Source of the DNA: Clostridia bacterium
Lineage (GTDB): Bacteria; Bacillota; Clostridia; Christensenellales; HGM11417
NCBI GenBank assembly: GCA_017407365.1
Contig: JAFQWR010000270.1
Coordinates: forward strand, 1-12,751
Direction: 5' to 3'
DNA length: 12,751 bases
The notes under the pieces are model-generated. The model ran no database searches. It worked only from the letters and a program-made list of their open reading frames with translations, and was not told the DNA's origin. Shown here one piece after another: positions 6,349 through 12,751 of this stretch (positions are counted from its first letter, which is position 1; each line of letters opens with the position of its first letter). A program made the position numbers and the translations under genes.

Positions 6349-6512
6349 TGCGTTGTATCAACGCACGCAAAAGAAGCCGCCCGTAAAAGGTTGTCTTCTT
6401 CCCGAGCGACGGTATGCACTCTGCCACCGCAAAGCACACTTTATTGCCAAGCTCTTCCTTCGCAACCTGAAAGAGCTGCGGCAACAGCCCCAAAGCCAAC
6501 GGCTTATGCCGC
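6349..6512 (-). other. Hairpin-rich stretch in the copA 3' region, possible structured RNA or repeat element
   Basis: Four consecutive inverted repeats lie in 164 bases: TGCGTTG/CAACGCA with a 3-base loop (6349-6365); AAGAAG/CTTCTT (6371-6400); AGCTCTT/AAGAGCT (6450-6477); and GCGGCA/TGCCGC (6478-6512), which encloses AAGCC/GGCTT with an AAC loop (6493-6505). On the - strand it would be transcribed as the tail of the copA mRNA. The frame following the copA stop is open for about 80 codons but begins without a start or ribosome binding site. No known RNA family is recognised. Confidence 0.35.
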
Positions 6513-6553
6513 CGAATGCTTTTTCGTCCGTGCCTTGCGGATGGGTATGAGAA

Positions 6554-9007
6554 TTAAGCGCGTACGGTGTAGCCTGCGGCCTCGATGGCGGCAGGGAGCT
6601 TTTCCTGCACGGAGGGGTCCTCCAGATACACGGTGACCTGCTTCTTTTTCAGGTTTACGATGGCGTTTTCTACACCCTCTACCTCCATCAGAGCAGTTTC
6701 CACACGGGCGGCACAATGCTTACAGCTCATGCCGTCTACCCCGTAGACAACCTCGAAATATTCCTTCTTTTCCTTCTTTGCCTTCATAGCCTTCTCCTTT
6801 GCGGGTTTATCCGCATCAAATCTATTTAACCGCAGTGCATTCAACACCACGCTGACCGAGCTTAAGCTCATACAAGCCGCGGCGATCATCGGATTGATCA
6901 CCAAGCCGAGCCCGGAAAAAACACCTGCCGCAACGGGAATCCCGAGCGTGTTATAGAAAAATGCCCAGAACAGATTGCTCCGAATGACCGAAAGCGTTTT
7001 TCTGCCCAGCCTGAGCGCCGCCGCAACTCCCTTGGGGTCGCTTTTCACCAGCACTACGTCTGCACTTTCGATTGCCACGTCCGTGCCTGCGCCCATCGCA
7101 ATGCCAAGATGCGCCGAGGCAAGTGCCGCCGCATCGTTGATGCCGTCACCAACCATGGCAACCGTTTCACCCTTGCGCTTTGCGATTTCCTCTGCCTTGC
7201 TTTCGGGCAGTACCTCTGCAATCACCTCGTCGATGCCTGCCTGCTTTGCAATCTCCTCTGCCGTGCCTTTTGCGTCCCCCGTAATCATCAGGGTACGCAC
7301 GTTCATTGCGTGCAGCTCGGCAATTGCCTCAGCCGCACCCTCTCTCAAAGTATCCGCAAGCGCAACGCTTCCCAGATACCCCTTTTGCTCGGATACAAAA
7401 TGCAGACACGTTTTGCCGCCCTGCATAAGCCCTTCTGCGCGCGTAAGCACCTCTTCGGGCAAATAGTCACGGAGCGCTTTACCGCTTCCTGCAAGCACAC
7501 GCTCGCCCTCAACAACGGCAGATACACCCTTGCCCGGCATGCTTACAAAGTCGGTTGCCTCCATCCGCTCTACTCCACGCGCCTCTGCGCACCGCACAAT
7601 CGCCTTAGCCAGGGGATGAGAGGAAAGCTGCTCTACCGCATACGCTCTTTGCAGAAGATACGCTTCGTTTTCGGAAAGAATATCGGTGACCTTAGGATAG
7701 CCTTCGGTGACCGTGCCCGTTTTGTCGAAGGCAACGGTGCCAACCCTTGCGGCAACCTCAAGCGAGGCGGCATCCTTGAACAGAATCCCCCTCGTTGCAC
7801 CCCTGCCCGTACCTGCCATTACAGCCACGGGAGTGGCAAGCCCAAGCGCACACGGACAGGAAATCACCAGCACGCTGATGGCAAAATTAAACGCCTGATC
7901 GAAGGTACCGATGAGCATCCACACCAAAAAGGTTACTATTGCAATGCCCATAACGGTGGGAACAAATATCCCTGCCACCTTATCGGCAAGACGGGCGGCA
8001 GGCGGCTTGCTTGCTGCTGCCTGCTCTACCATGGCAATCATTTTGGATAGCCCCGTGCTTCTGCCCACCTTTTCGGCACGGAATACAAAATAGCCCGCAC
8101 GGTTTACGGTGGCGGCAAAAACGCTATCTCCCGTATGCTTTTCAATCGGCAGACTCTCGCCCGTAACGGCGGACTGATCCACGGAGCCCTCGCCCTCTAC
8201 AACCACGCCGTCGGCGGCAATGCGCTCGCCGTCCCGTACGACCACGAGATCACCCTCTTTTAATGCGGAAGCGGAAACGGTGATTTCCCTTCCCTCACGG
8301 ATGACGCAGGCAACGTCGGGCTGAAGCGCAAGAAGAGATTTTACCGCGCGCTTCGTTCTGCCCTTTGCTCTGCTCTCCAAGTATTTGCCGAGGGTAATCA
8401 GCGTTACAATCATGGCGGCAGATTCAAAGTACAGATGCTGACGGAAATAATCCACGTTCTGCTTGCAAAGAATCATCACCAAGGCATATACGCCATATAA
8501 AAAGGCGGCAAGCGAGCCTGTGGCAATCAGCGTGTCCATATTGGGCGAGCCGTGAAACAGCGAGGTAAAGCCCTTGGTGAAGTATTGACTGTTGATGATA
8601 AGAACGGGTAGCGTAAGCAGGATTTCCACCAATGCAAGAAGCCAAGCGCCCTCTGCCGTGTAGAGGTAGGGCAGGAAGGCAAAGGGGAGCATATGCCCCA
8701 TTGCAACGAGCATCAACGGCAGAAGCAGCCCAAGCGAAATAAAGAACCGCCTGAGCAGATTTTTTTCCGCCCTTCTTTCCTCCTCCTCGTTCCTTTCACG
8801 GATATCCACGAGCGCATAGCCTGCCTTTTTTACGGCAGCAACAAAGACTGCATCGTCTACCGTTTCATCCGAGCAGATAAACGAGCAGGTGCCTGCCATC
8901 AGATTGACAGAAACGCCTTCTGCACCTGCGCCACGGAGTGCTCTCTCCACAGCGGCGGAGCAGGCGGCACACGTCATACCTTTTACACCGAATTCCTTTT
9001 TCTCCAT
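6554..9007 (-). CDS. copA: Copper(I)-exporting P1B-type ATPase, CopA, with N- and C-terminal HMA domains
   Basis: A membrane pump that exports Cu+ using ATP, protecting the cell from copper. There are 817 residues from the chosen ATG at 9007. In order: HMA metal-binding domain (residues 2-68, C13-x-x-C16); membrane helices from about 87 onward; actuator loop with T282-G-E-S; the ion-binding C384-P-C386; phosphorylation site D428-K-T-G-T; H464-P in the nucleotide domain; G620-D-G-I-N-D; and late helices with FFYNTLG and MSLSSVSVVLNALRL, the residues typical of the Cu+ subgroup. After a lysine-rich linker comes a second HMA domain (about 752-817, C762-x-x-C765). A start at 9046 is rejected because that TTG is part of the promoter -35. 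No copper repressor or separate chaperone lies beside it, and the C-terminal domain may act as a fused CopZ. Confidence 0.97.
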   Translation of the reverse strand: MEKKEFGVKGMTCAACSAAVERALRGAGAEGVSVNLMAGTCSFICSDETVDDAVFVAAVKKAGYALVDIRERNEEEERRAEKNLLRRFFISLGLLLPLMLVAMGHMLPFAFLPYLYTAEGAWLLALVEILLTLPVLIINSQYFTKGFTSLFHGSPNMDTLIATGSLAAFLYGVYALVMILCKQNVDYFRQHLYFESAAMIVTLITLGKYLESRAKGRTKRAVKSLLALQPDVACVIREGREITVSASALKEGDLVVVRDGERIAADGVVVEGEGSVDQSAVTGESLPIEKHTGDSVFAATVNRAGYFVFRAEKVGRSTGLSKMIAMVEQAAASKPPAARLADKVAGIFVPTVMGIAIVTFLVWMLIGTFDQAFNFAISVLVISCPCALGLATPVAVMAGTGRGATRGILFKDAASLEVAARVGTVAFDKTGTVTEGYPKVTDILSENEAYLLQRAYAVEQLSSHPLAKAIVRCAEARGVERMEATDFVSMPGKGVSAVVEGERVLAGSGKALRDYLPEEVLTRAEGLMQGGKTCLHFVSEQKGYLGSVALADTLREGAAEAIAELHAMNVRTLMITGDAKGTAEEIAKQAGIDEVIAEVLPESKAEEIAKRKGETVAMVGDGINDAAALASAHLGIAMGAGTDVAIESADVVLVKSDPKGVAAALRLGRKTLSVIRSNLFWAFFYNTLGIPVAAGVFSGLGLVINPMIAAACMSLSSVSVVLNALRLNRFDADKPAKEKAMKAKKEKKEYFEVVYGVDGMSCKHCAARVETALMEVEGVENAIVNLKKKQVTVYLEDPSVQEKLPAAIEAAGYTVRA

Positions 9008-9017
9008 AATTGATATT

Positions 9018-9046
9018 ATTATAGCACTTTTTTTTGGAATTGTCAA
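9018..9046 (-). promoter_or_regulatory. Consensus sigma-A promoter of copA, leaving almost no leader
   Basis: Read on the - strand, TTGACA (9046-9041) and TATAAT (9023-9018) are both perfect and exactly 17 bases apart, with TGC before the -10 (extended -10). Transcription should begin near 9011, only about 3-5 bases before the ATG at 9007, and no Shine-Dalgarno sequence is present. The copA message would be leaderless or nearly so. Confidence 0.85.
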
Positions 9047-9066
9047 GTTGCCGAAAAAAGTCTGTT

Positions 9067-9086
9067 ATGGGGTAATTTGGGGTAAA
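9067..9086 (-). promoter_or_regulatory. Two TTACCCC direct repeats upstream of the copA promoter
   Basis: On the - strand TTACCCC occurs twice with a period of 10 bases (TTACCCCAAATTACCCC), about 25-40 bases upstream of the -35. The motif recalls half of the GC-rich copper-repressor (CsoR) operator, but no inverted partner is present. Function is unproven. Confidence 0.3.
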
Positions 9087-9116
9087 AAAAAAGAAGAGCG
9101 GAGATTTCCGCTCTTC
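9084..9116 (-). terminator. Terminator of the pilin/lipoprotein operon
   Basis: A perfect 10-bp stem GAAGAGCGGA/TCCGCTCTTC (9093-9102 with 9107-9116) with a 4-base loop, followed on the - strand by nine T (9092-9084). It lies 19 bases beyond the stop of the lipoprotein gene and separates it from copA. Confidence 0.92.
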
Positions 9117-9135
9117 CTCATCATATGTTGATTTA

Positions 9136-10758
9136 TTATACCTCAGTTAATTTTACCTGCTTGGATTCAGCAGAAATCAAGCGATCCATGCCATTTTCTA
9201 CTGCGGCATAGGCGGAAACAGTAACAGATGTATTGTTTCCATCAAGACTTTCACCTTCCAGCGATGCAACCATATCATTGTTTGCTAATGCATTCGTATA
9301 GGTTTTTTCACCAACCTTTACCGTACCGGGAATGATAACGGAGCCGGAGGTTGCCCCAACCTTATAAACAATCTTAACGGAGGAGCTTGCAGGTTGCGTA
9401 AAGGTGTAGAAGGAAACGATATAATAATCCGCACCTTCAACGCTGCCAAATTGAACTGCACCGTTGTTCGCGATACTGATTTCAGCACTAAAGCTCTTTA
9501 CATCAAAAACAGGCGTAGCATAATTCATATATGCGCTGTCCAGCTTAGCTTCCTGATCTGCCGTCATCGAAACAGCACCGGTATTTTCACAACCGGTAAA
9601 GGCAGCTAACTGTGCTTTATTAGTAGTATCTGCACCTGCACCAACAAATACCGAGAAATATCCGCTTTTAAAATACTGCGCATAAGTAATTTTACCCGTA
9701 TTCTTGCAGTTTACTGCAGCAAATCCGTTGTACTTCGCTTTGAAACTCGTATTACCTACTAAGGCACCAACATACGTAAGACCGGTGATATTACCATTGT
9801 TTACACAGTTTTCGAATCTTACAGCATTGTTGACATTTGCCGTTAATGTTCCGACAAAGCCGCCTGCGCCATATTGACCGTAGTTGGTAACGTTTGCATT
9901 GTTCTCACAGTTTCTGATGGTAAGAGCAACGTCATTTCTTGCATAACCGATCATACCGCCAACATTTTTCCAGCCTGCTACATAGGATGCACCTTCCTGG
10001 GTTGCCAGAATGTTTACATTCTCAACCGTAATTGCAGTTGCTTCACCCGAGCCGTAAGCAAGCAATGCGCTGCCCTCACTGTAGGTATCAACAACACAGT
10101 CTACCAGATCAACGTTTTTGATGGTAGCATCGTCTAACATAAAGAATACGCCGTGAGCCTTCGTACCGATGGAGTTAGTATTAACAAAGTTCTTGATGGC
10201 GTGGCCGTCACCGTCAAACGTACCCGTAAATACAGGGTTTGCTTCTAACGTTTCGGTGTAAAGATTCATATCCATTGCAGAGAAGTCGATATCAGCAATC
10301 AGCTTGAAATACTTGCCTTCTGCGCTGTCCTCTGCCAGCATATAAGCCATCTGCTCTGCATCCTGAATCTGATAGGGATCAGCCGCCGTGCCTTCGCCTG
10401 CAGAGTAGTTAACGTTTACGGTGTATTCGAACTGAATGCTTGCGGTGGTGCCGTAGCTGATGGTAGCGGTGCGCGTACCGTAGGACATTACGTTAAAGCC
10501 GGTTACCGTTACACCGTTCTGCGTAACAGGACCCTCCTCAAAATCTGCTGCCGTAGCGTTGAAGCGAATAAGGTAAGTATCCTCACCCTTTTCAACTGCG
10601 ATGGAGAAATTGAATTCCTGCGAGGGATCGCCGTAGTTATAAGTTGCGCTGGGGGATTCTACCAAAGAAATGGATTTTACCGTTTCGAGCTGCAGACAGC
10701 CTGCCAGCGAAAATACCATTGCAAGAGCAAGGGCAAGTACCAAAAGTTTCTTTTTCAT
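9136..10758 (-). CDS. Surface lipoprotein with GLUG-type beta-helix repeats
   Basis: A 540-residue protein anchored outside the membrane. Residues 1-21 are a lipoprotein signal ending in LAGC, with C21 the lipidated cysteine. From about 120 comes the pattern of GLUG-containing surface proteins: GTAADPYQIQDAEQMAYML, then KYFKLIADIDFSA, then FTGTFDGDGHAIKNF. Four short repeats follow, each built on [N/G]C-x-N-x-G (NCENNANVTN, NCVNNGNITG, NCKNTGKITY, GCENTGAVSM), interspersed with GGMIGYA- and GGFVGTL-type turns, which suggests a right-handed beta-helix. Residues 417-540 form a separate beta-rich domain. The ATG at 10758 has AGGAGG seven bases upstream. It follows the prepilin-like gene by 70 bases without a terminator, so they are probably one operon. 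The role (adhesion, matrix or pilus-associated) is inference. Confidence 0.88.
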   Translation of the reverse strand: MKKKLLVLALALAMVFSLAGCLQLETVKSISLVESPSATYNYGDPSQEFNFSIAVEKGEDTYLIRFNATAADFEEGPVTQNGVTVTGFNVMSYGTRTATISYGTTASIQFEYTVNVNYSAGEGTAADPYQIQDAEQMAYMLAEDSAEGKYFKLIADIDFSAMDMNLYTETLEANPVFTGTFDGDGHAIKNFVNTNSIGTKAHGVFFMLDDATIKNVDLVDCVVDTYSEGSALLAYGSGEATAITVENVNILATQEGASYVAGWKNVGGMIGYARNDVALTIRNCENNANVTNYGQYGAGGFVGTLTANVNNAVRFENCVNNGNITGLTYVGALVGNTSFKAKYNGFAAVNCKNTGKITYAQYFKSGYFSVFVGAGADTTNKAQLAAFTGCENTGAVSMTADQEAKLDSAYMNYATPVFDVKSFSAEISIANNGAVQFGSVEGADYYIVSFYTFTQPASSSVKIVYKVGATSGSVIIPGTVKVGEKTYTNALANNDMVASLEGESLDGNNTSVTVSAYAAVENGMDRLISAESKQVKLTEV

Positions 10759-10828
10759 AAATAAACCTCCTGCGGTTATTTTTTATTTTTCGAACGATTG
10801 CTCGTTTCGATTTTTTGTTTATTTGATA

Positions 10829-12565
10829 TTAGATAAGATTTTGCACAAAAATAACAGTTGTTCCGTTATGAATCGTGATTTGCTTGGGAGTTCCGACAGG
10901 CGTGGGCGCCGAATAATATCCCTGATAGCCGTTTGCATCCTTGACGAGGGAAAGAGTCTTGTCTTGCGTACCGTCATTATAGGTGAGCGTAACAGTAAGA
11001 TTCTCTAAACCAGCAAGATCGTAACCAAGCGTGGGATCCTTTATTGCAAGGTACGTTTCATTACCAATACCCTTACCAAGCTCCTTCAAGCTTACACCCG
11101 TAAAATAACCGATCTTGGGCAGACGGTACAGCGTGTTATCCGTGGTAAGCACAGCGCCCGACATCACGGTAAGCGCACCGATATTCTGACTGCTGAAACG
11201 CATACGGGAGATCTTAGAGGAGATATTGTCTTTCGTTACATCCTTGAATACCGAGGTATCAATCTCCATTTCGTACGAAGGAATCAGATATCCTGCACGC
11301 AGGCCGTCAACCGTATACGTACGGAGGGTATCTCCACTGCCCGTGGTATATCCATTAGGAGCCTCAACCTGTAATGCATTTGCTTCTCCGCTGATAATGT
11401 AGTTCAGCGTAGCACCTACCTCACCCAGAGTGAGCGCCTTTTTGCCGCCGGTTTCTACCTCAACATCACCGACCGTAACCTTATCCTGATCTACCACGAT
11501 ACCGCTTTTACGTGCGTATTTGTAGAAGCTCTTCAATACAGGAGCCTCATTTACCGTTTCATACACATACCAGTTACCCTCTACCTGATAGTAACCAAGC
11601 TGTACTGCAAGCTCCTCTACGTTTGCACCCGTAGAGCCTACTACAAGGTTAAGAAGATCCAGCGAAAGATTTTCTGCCGTTAACAGCGAGGGCGTTTGCG
11701 TCTGAATTAAGGAAACATTCTTGACGTCAATGAACGCGCCTGCCTCGATTTCCGTTACCGATGCGGGAATTTCAAGCACACCGTCATTCAGCGAAATAAC
11801 GCCGATAGCGGAGCCGGAAGCCTTGGTCATGGAAGGAATCGTCTGAATATTGGGAGTGAACACCACACGCTCTGCGATAACATCCGTTACGCCCGGTTCG
11901 GAAGCGGCATAGAAGCCGGTTTCGTCGATATACAGCGAGCGATCGGGCGCATACTGCGCAATGTGCGTTTTTACCATGTCATACGAAATAGCGGAATACG
12001 AAGCGGAGAACAGCTCACTCATCTTTGCAGTGATGTTTTTATAGCCCGTTTCCGAAGCCATAGCCTTGCGCACAAGGTAATTTACGGTATCCACCATGTT
12101 GGTGATTTCGTTTTCCGTATCATCGATATATAAATACGACGGATATGTAGAGGAAAGTGCTTCCACACGGTTTTGCGTGAATTCCGCGGAATCTGCATAG
12201 GCAATCATACTGCCCTGCGCAACGGGATTGCCAACAATCTCCTCTGTCTTTTTCAACAGAATTTCGTTTGCGGCGCGGTCATACCAATAGCTATAGCCCT
12301 TTACCTGCGATTGCAGTTTTACGAAGCCCTCGCTTTTCAGTAATTCCTTTACCTCATACGCCTCGTAATATGCACGGTCATCTAAAACACTCTGCAGCTT
12401 TACGATTGTGTTCATATTTTTCACGTCAGACTGATCGCTCGCAAGCTTTGCCTTTTCGATTACGCCTGCAAAGGTGGGAATCAGAACGCCTGCCAGAACA
12501 CCGATGATGGCAATGACGATAATCAGCTCTACGAGCGTAAAGCCTTTCTTATTCCTCTGCTTCAT
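10829..12565 (-). CDS. Large prepilin-like protein with LRR-like segment
   Basis: A 578-residue protein. Residues 1-30 are a class III (type IV pilin/pseudopilin) signal: basic KQRNKKG, cleavage expected between G8 and F9, then TLVELIIVIAIIGVLAGVLI with the conserved E13. The next region (30-90) continues the pilin helix and has the usual KLASDQSDVKNMNTI-like stretch. The rest is far longer than a normal pilin (150-200 residues). Around 258-278 it has SLNDGVLEIPASVTEIEAGA, which resembles an LRR_5/BspA repeat; the C-terminal third is beta-rich without a recognised domain. The ATG at 12565 has GGAGG six to seven bases upstream. No prepilin peptidase, assembly ATPase or inner-membrane platform gene is in the window, so export depends on genes elsewhere. 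Processing and surface display are inferred. Confidence 0.9.
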   Translation of the reverse strand: MKQRNKKGFTLVELIIVIAIIGVLAGVLIPTFAGVIEKAKLASDQSDVKNMNTIVKLQSVLDDRAYYEAYEVKELLKSEGFVKLQSQVKGYSYWYDRAANEILLKKTEEIVGNPVAQGSMIAYADSAEFTQNRVEALSSTYPSYLYIDDTENEITNMVDTVNYLVRKAMASETGYKNITAKMSELFSASYSAISYDMVKTHIAQYAPDRSLYIDETGFYAASEPGVTDVIAERVVFTPNIQTIPSMTKASGSAIGVISLNDGVLEIPASVTEIEAGAFIDVKNVSLIQTQTPSLLTAENLSLDLLNLVVGSTGANVEELAVQLGYYQVEGNWYVYETVNEAPVLKSFYKYARKSGIVVDQDKVTVGDVEVETGGKKALTLGEVGATLNYIISGEANALQVEAPNGYTTGSGDTLRTYTVDGLRAGYLIPSYEMEIDTSVFKDVTKDNISSKISRMRFSSQNIGALTVMSGAVLTTDNTLYRLPKIGYFTGVSLKELGKGIGNETYLAIKDPTLGYDLAGLENLTVTLTYNDGTQDKTLSLVKDANGYQGYYSAPTPVGTPKQITIHNGTTVIFVQNLI

Positions 12566-12592
12566 ATTATACCTCCATAATATATTTATTTC

Positions 12593-12613
12593 ATCTTACA
12601 ATATATAAGATGA
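12593..12613 (-). promoter_or_regulatory. Hairpin upstream of the prepilin-like gene
   Basis: CATCTTA/TAAGATG (12593-12599 with 12607-12613) form a perfect 7-bp stem with a 7-base loop, 28-48 bases upstream of the start codon. TATATT-like -10 sequences overlap it on the - strand, but no clear -35 is seen, so it may be an operator over the promoter or part of the leader. Confidence 0.35.
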
Positions 12614-12751
12614 TGCAGAAAACAACCTAAAAACAAAGTTTTTTATTTTTTTTTACAAATCACCAATAAAACAGCTCTTTCAAGTGTATATCTATTAGAG
12701 GCTATCATCCGAGTTATGAGCAAACCGACCGTTTGCCACCAAACCTGAAAA
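12614..12751. other. Noncoding AT-rich region at the right edge
   Basis: No gene is visible. It contains A/T tracts around 12635-12656 and a 6-bp inverted repeat GCAAAC/GTTTGC (12720-12725 with 12731-12736). It is probably upstream regulatory DNA of the prepilin operon. Confidence 0.4.

Larger units (their letters stand above)
6029..6553. other. 525-base noncoding region between convergent Xre and copA genes
   Basis: It holds two terminators (6138-6185 and 6225-6263) and a hairpin-rich stretch (6349-6512). Short open frames exist on both strands but none has a ribosome binding site, a start that makes sense or a recognisable product. Confidence 0.6.

Noticed and set aside
6311..6499. Small - strand protein after copA
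   Set aside because: It starts with TTG without a ribosome binding site, and the frame simply continues from the copA stop; the hairpins argue for a noncoding element.
7109..8050. Long open frame on the + strand (313 codons) inside copA
   Set aside because: It is antisense to a clear Cu+-ATPase whose motifs are all intact; the translation is rich in Cys, His and Arg and has no ribosome binding site.
10791..10809. Hairpin in the gap between prepilin and lipoprotein genes as a terminator
   Set aside because: The stem is short with a bulge (GCAA loop on the - strand), and no T-run follows in the direction of transcription.
12566..12751. Cyclic-di-GMP riboswitch upstream of the prepilin-like gene
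   Set aside because: GGCAAAC is present on the - strand, but the rest of the class I or class II core could not be matched, and the GCAAAC pairs with a nearby GTTTGC instead.

Overview
The window looks like a chromosomal segment from a low-to-moderate GC Firmicute, most likely a gut-type member of Clostridia. The support is AGGAGG-type ribosome binding sites, consensus sigma-A promoters, Gram-positive type lipoprotein and prepilin signals, a MazF almost identical in layout to Bacillus EndoA/NdoA, and a remnant of a BspA-like leucine-rich-repeat protein. I cannot place it to genus. No tRNA, rRNA, CRISPR array, insertion sequence or phage gene was seen.

Left part (1-2721, + strand): the end of a polyamine-type ABC importer operon. 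It holds the C-terminal part of a PotB-like permease, a complete PotC-like permease overlapping it by 7 bases, and a PotD-like substrate-binding protein that has a signal peptide but no lipobox and instead a C-terminal membrane helix. A strong hairpin terminator closes the operon. The ATPase (PotA) would lie upstream, outside the window.

Middle (2736-6263): first, on the - strand, the C-terminal stub of a BspA-like LRR surface protein. Next, on the + strand, a two-gene operon of polytopic membrane proteins; the first resembles the YwaF/TMEM164 family and the second looks like a diverged relative. A terminator follows, then a solitary mazF toxin gene on the - strand with no antitoxin beside it, a 570-base gap, and a small Xre-family regulator with a near-perfect promoter. 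Two terminator hairpins follow the regulator.

Right part (6264-12751, - strand): a Cu+-exporting P1B-type ATPase with metal-binding HMA domains at both ends, apparently transcribed from a consensus promoter that leaves almost no 5' leader. A hairpin-rich stretch follows its stop codon. Upstream lies a two-gene surface operon: a large prepilin-like protein (type IV pilin N-terminus plus an LRR-like segment), then a GLUG-type repeat lipoprotein, ending in a strong terminator.

Most genes fall into known families. The points most worth a second look are the pilin/GLUG lipoprotein pair, the leaderless copA start, the tandem YwaF-like membrane proteins, the C-terminally anchored PotD, the orphan mazF and the structured region after copA. 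I found no clear case for a wholly new system.
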